Shown here: positions 6,257-8,720 of the stretch, piece after piece
How positions within the stretch are numbered: position 1 is the first letter of the stretch
How the letters are laid out: every line of letters starts with the position of its first letter
Source: Elusimicrobiota bacterium
GTDB taxonomy: Bacteria; Elusimicrobiota; Elusimicrobia; UBA1565; UBA9628
Assembly: GCA_028869495.1 (NCBI GenBank)
Contig: JAGWRY010000257.1
Location: 1-8,720, forward strand
Length of the DNA: 8,720 bases
Direction: 5' to 3'
The notes under the pieces: model-generated
Databases searched by the model: none
What the model was told of the DNA's origin: nothing
The model's input: the letters and a program-made list of their open reading frames with translations, nothing else
Made by a program: the position numbers and the translations under genes

Positions 6257-7290
6257 GGGAAGCCTCCCGGCGCGCCGAGCGCGCCGCCGTCCTTGAAGAT
6301 CCGCCCGTCGGGCAGGGCCGAGGCCTTCTCGGCCGCCGTCCGGATCCACGGCAGGAGCCTCGCGTCGCCCTGCACGCCCTTGCCGTCCCAGCGGTACGCG
6401 GAGAAGCCGCCGAGCGCCTGTCGGAGCATCTGCCCGACGCGGTCGGCCTCGGGCGAGAGCGGCACGACGTCGACGGGCCCCTGCCGGGTCAGGCCGCGGA
6501 ACGTCGCGCGCAGGGTGCGGCGGTCGCTGTCCTGCTGGTCGGAGCCCACGCCGCTGCGCACCGCGACGGCGACCGCGCGCGCGAAGCCGGCCTTCCGTCC
6601 GACCGCGTCCGCGGTCTTCTGCGCGTCGGCCAGCCATTCGGACATGGCCTCGTCGGAGCGCGGCGCGACGCCGGCCAGCACCAGCGACTCCTTCGCGGGG
6701 TCGCGCGCGAGGGCCTTCGCGCGGTCGGCGAGGATGTCGACGAGGAGCGTCGAGCCGTCGAGCGACGGGGCCAGCACGAGAGGGACCGGGCACTTCAGGC
6801 GCTTGACGCTCCCCGCCGGGCCGGAGGCGAGCGGCAGTCCCGTCCCGCCGCCGCCGAGCTTCAGCGTCGGCATGCCGGGCGTGCCCGGGGCCTTCAGCGG
6901 CGCGCCGAAGTCGCTCTTCTCGGCGGCGGGGACGTCGAGCACGGGCTTGCCGCGCTGGCCGAACATGTAGAGCGTCATCTCCAGGCGCGTCGAGGCCGCG
7001 TCGGTCTCCAGCGGGATCGCGACGACCTTCGAGACCCCCCGGGCGACGAGGCGGTCGATCGCGCGCTGGACCGAGACCGCGTCGCCGGCGCTGTCCACGC
7101 TCTCGACCGCGTGGCCCGGCAGCTGCCGGCGCGCGTCCGCGAGCTGGCGGCGCCACTTCGCGTCGACGTCGTAGGCGAGGATCAGGACGCCGTAGGGCTT
7201 CGTCGCGGCGCCGCCCAGCGCCGGGAACTCCTGCGCGCGGGCCGGCGCGGGCGCGGCGGCGAGGGCGAGCGCCAGCAGGAGGGGGCTCAC
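6253..7290 (-). CDS. Exported two-domain CbiX-like protein with altered active sites (345 aa)
   Basis: The scaffold matches paired CbiX (sirohydrochlorin cobaltochelatase-like) domains, but catalysis is doubtful. Residues 1-19 form a signal peptide ending ARAQ, so the protein is probably periplasmic. Domain 1 (about 32-112) has the usual first strand GVLILA and helix, then IDRLVARGVSKVVAIPL, as in CbiX. Where CbiX reads AHG the sequence is A39-Y40-D41. Domain 2 (about 168-300) begins APSLDGSTLLVDILADRA, a conserved linker of two-domain members. It continues SLVLAGVAP where AHGP is usual, and has VDVVPLS at 273-279. A Gly/Pro-rich linker (about 128-160) separates the halves. The start is GTG, sharing GTGA with the receiver gene's stop, with AGGGG about eight bases upstream. 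Loss of the metal-coordinating His in both halves suggests a binding or structural role. The family assignment comes from pattern recall and is moderately sure; a substrate cannot be named. Confidence 0.7.
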   Translation of the reverse strand: MSPLLLALALAAAPAPARAQEFPALGGAATKPYGVLILAYDVDAKWRRQLADARRQLPGHAVESVDSAGDAVSVQRAIDRLVARGVSKVVAIPLETDAASTRLEMTLYMFGQRGKPVLDVPAAEKSDFGAPLKAPGTPGMPTLKLGGGGTGLPLASGPAGSVKRLKCPVPLVLAPSLDGSTLLVDILADRAKALARDPAKESLVLAGVAPRSDEAMSEWLADAQKTADAVGRKAGFARAVAVAVRSGVGSDQQDSDRRTLRATFRGLTRQGPVDVVPLSPEADRVGQMLRQALGGFSAYRWDGKGVQGDARLLPWIRTAAEKASALPDGRIFKDGGALGAPGGFP

Positions 7291-7679
7291 GAGGACTTCC
7301 CCTTGGCCAGCGCGGCCTCGACCCGCTCGCGCAGGTCCTGCAGGCTGACGGGCTTGGCGACGAAGTCGTCGCCGCCGGAGAGCGCCGCGCTCGTCTTGTC
7401 GTGCGTCGAGTCGCGCGCGGTCAGGAAGATCACCGGCACGCGGCGGCCGGACTTCTTCTCGAGCGCGCGGATGCGCGAGCAGGCGTCCAGGCCGTTGACG
7501 CGCGGCATCATCACGTCGAGCAGGACCAGGTCCGGGCGGTGGGCCTCGTAGGCGGCGACGGCCTCCTCGCCGTCGTCGGCGAGCACGACCTCGTAGCCCA
7601 TCCGGGCCAGCTGGATGGACAGGATCTCGCGGATCGAAGGCTCGTCGTCCGCGACGAGGATCTTTCGTCGTTCCGACAT
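7287..7679 (-). CDS. Stand-alone response-regulator receiver domain protein (CheY-like, 130 aa)
   Basis: This is a single receiver domain with no output domain, like CheY- or PilH-type regulators that signal by protein-protein contact. All phospho-switch residues are present: acidic pocket D11, D12 and E13 (ILVADDEPS), phosphoacceptor D55 (LVLLDVMMP), T87 (IFLTAR) and K109 (FVAKP). The fold fills the whole protein, leaving only a short basic tail (AKGKSS). The ATG at 7679 has a strong AGGAGG only three bases upstream. It follows the FG-GAP gene by 10 bases and overlaps the CbiX-like gene by four. No histidine kinase is in the window, so its partner is unknown. Its cytoplasmic location contrasts with the exported proteins on both sides. 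Confidence 0.95.
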   Translation of the reverse strand: MSERRKILVADDEPSIREILSIQLARMGYEVVLADDGEEAVAAYEAHRPDLVLLDVMMPRVNGLDACSRIRALEKKSGRRVPVIFLTARDSTHDKTSAALSGGDDFVAKPVSLQDLRERVEAALAKGKSS

Positions 7680-7689
7680 GCGCCTCCTG
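7680..7689 (-). promoter_or_regulatory. Ribosome binding site of the receiver-domain gene
   Basis: On the minus strand the ten bases before the ATG are GCAGGAGGCGC-like, with AGGAGG ending three bases from the start codon. It is the strongest Shine-Dalgarno match in the operon but unusually close to the start. There is no room for a promoter between the FG-GAP stop and this gene. Confidence 0.6.
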
Positions 7690-8720
7690 CTACGGTTCGA
7701 AGGTCCAGACCGACGACGTCCCGGCCGAGCCGCGGATCGCGACGGCGAGCTCCTCGCCCCCGGACGCGGTCCGCACCAGCGCCAGGCCCTGCACGCTTCC
7801 CGGAAGGTCCGCCGTCCAGGACGCGTCGAGGCCCAGCCCGTTCCAGGACAGGCAGCGGAGCTGGGCGCGATTGAACAGCCCGAACGGAGCGGCCAGGCCG
7901 CCGAGGGCCGGCAGGTTGCGCGCCGCGTAGAGGGCCTTGAGGCCGCCGTCCGGCCCGTAGGCGGCCGTCATCGGCGGGTTGAACTCGAGGAGGCGGCCCT
8001 TCCAGCGCACGCGGACCGGGGTCTGTCCGTAGTCGCCCTCCGCGGTGCGCCAGCTCTTGCCCTTGAACTGGAGGCGCAGCGCGTGGCTGGAGGTCAGGTA
8101 GGCCGGGACGACCTCGTCCGGGGCGACCTTGACCGTCGTGAAGCCGAACAGCCAGTCCGCGCGGCGGTACGGCAGTTCCGGGCGGCCCTGCGCGTAGCGC
8201 CCGTCCTTGTAGACGAGCGGGTAGATGCGGCCGAGCGGGAAAGTCCGGTCGTCGAGGATCTGCTGGGTCCCCAGGACCTCGGCGCCGGTCCCGTCCTGGT
8301 AGGAGCGGGTCAGGTACGGCAGCTCCGCGGTCTTCAGCCATTTCCCGGAGTCGACCTTCATCACGCGCGTCTCGAAGCGGTCGAAGACGGCGTCGTAGAC
8401 GGAGACGAACAGCGAGTCGCGCGAGTCGCCGTCCAGTCGGCCGGACGAGAGCCCGACGATCCTCAGCCCGGTCCCCGGGATCGCGGCCTCGACGAGCGGA
8501 TGGGAGTCCAGGACCGGGTACGCGTACAGGCGGATCGTGCTGCCGGAGGCCAGCACGGCCTGCGGCTTGCCGACGCCGTCGAAGTCGCCGACGGCCATCG
8601 CGTCCGCCTCGTAGGGCAGGGACGCGCCGCGCGTCTTCGGAGACCGCGTCCCGGCGGCGTCCTTCGCCGCGGGGGCGGCCTCGGCCGGGGCCGGCGTCTC
8701 GGTCAGGCGCGCGCGCTCGC
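7690..8720 (-). CDS. FG-GAP/VCBS-type beta-propeller protein, C-terminal part, start outside window
   Basis: This is a partial gene: the frame stays open from the stop at 7690 to the window edge, giving 342 visible residues. An internal ATG at 8598 is not the likely start, because the FG-GAP strand begins before it (SLPYEADAMAVGDFDGVGK) and the preceding 30 residues form an Ala/Pro/Lys-rich linker. Two FG-GAP-like calcium loops are visible: GDFDGVGK near the start and GRLDGDSRD about 50 residues later. Later blades keep the hydrophobic strands but lack the Asp pattern. The segment CLSWNGLGLDASW near the end resembles the last blade of FG-GAP proteins I recall from Geobacter-like deltaproteobacteria, which carry an N-terminal FlgO- or LpoB-like domain. 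That domain would lie outside the window. The protein is probably exported, although the signal peptide cannot be seen. It is first in this visible operon, 10 bases ahead of the receiver gene. Confidence 0.75.
   Translation of the reverse strand, partial: ERARLTETPAPAEAAPAAKDAAGTRSPKTRGASLPYEADAMAVGDFDGVGKPQAVLASGSTIRLYAYPVLDSHPLVEAAIPGTGLRIVGLSSGRLDGDSRDSLFVSVYDAVFDRFETRVMKVDSGKWLKTAELPYLTRSYQDGTGAEVLGTQQILDDRTFPLGRIYPLVYKDGRYAQGRPELPYRRADWLFGFTTVKVAPDEVVPAYLTSSHALRLQFKGKSWRTAEGDYGQTPVRVRWKGRLLEFNPPMTAAYGPDGGLKALYAARNLPALGGLAAPFGLFNRAQLRCLSWNGLGLDASWTADLPGSVQGLALVRTASGGEELAVAIRGSAGTSSVWTFEP

Noticed and set aside
2088..6970. Other long plus-strand open frames (about 2088-3398, 3518-4762, 4383-5615, 5594-6970)
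   Set aside because: All lie antisense to well-supported minus-strand genes, are rich in Arg, Val, Asp and Ala, and show no family motifs.
1..8720. Transfer or rRNA genes, insertion sequences, CRISPR arrays or attachment sites
   Set aside because: Coding sequence covers almost the whole window. The only repeats are in-frame units of one gene and the 8-bp promoter repeat. No transposase or integrase motifs are seen.

Overview
The window is a compact, very GC-rich bacterial segment in which every supportable gene lies on the minus strand, so transcription runs from high to low coordinates. I see eight protein genes and no RNA genes, insertion sequences or CRISPR arrays. No gene-free stretch exceeds 83 bases. 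The envelope genes (a PorV/PorQ-type outer-membrane barrel and an exported 'VGIGTxxP...LDV' repeat protein) point to a Gram-negative. From memory of similar proteins, a GC-rich Elusimicrobiota-like or deltaproteobacterial-like lineage is plausible. That placement is inference and is not proven here.

Region 1 (8720 down to 3311) looks like one tightly packed transcription unit. It starts with the C-terminal part of an FG-GAP/VCBS-type beta-propeller protein whose start lies outside the window. A stand-alone response-regulator receiver domain follows after 10 bases. Next come an exported two-domain CbiX-like protein, thyX (flavin-dependent thymidylate synthase), an exported HlyD/RND-adaptor-like protein, and glgC (ADP-glucose pyrophosphorylase). 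Successive genes overlap by 4, 4, 4 and 14 bases, which indicates translational coupling. A GC hairpin followed by five T residues just after glgC is a likely terminator.

Region 2 (3310 to 3228) is the only real intergenic space. It holds that terminator, a perfect tandem 8-bp AT-rich repeat, and a CATAAT box placed six bases before a GTG start, which suggests a leaderless mRNA.

Region 3 (3227 to 37) encodes the PorV/PorQ-family barrel with an unusual proline-rich tail. After 26 bases comes a 676-residue exported repeat protein with near-identical 80-residue (240-bp) units and a single CxxC pair near its C-terminus.

The genes do not form one recognised pathway. The first unit mixes housekeeping enzymes (thyX, glgC) with exported proteins of unknown role, and the second is a surface or outer-membrane pair. 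The oddest protein is the CbiX-like one: both half-domains keep the chelatase scaffold but appear to have lost the HG active-site motif.
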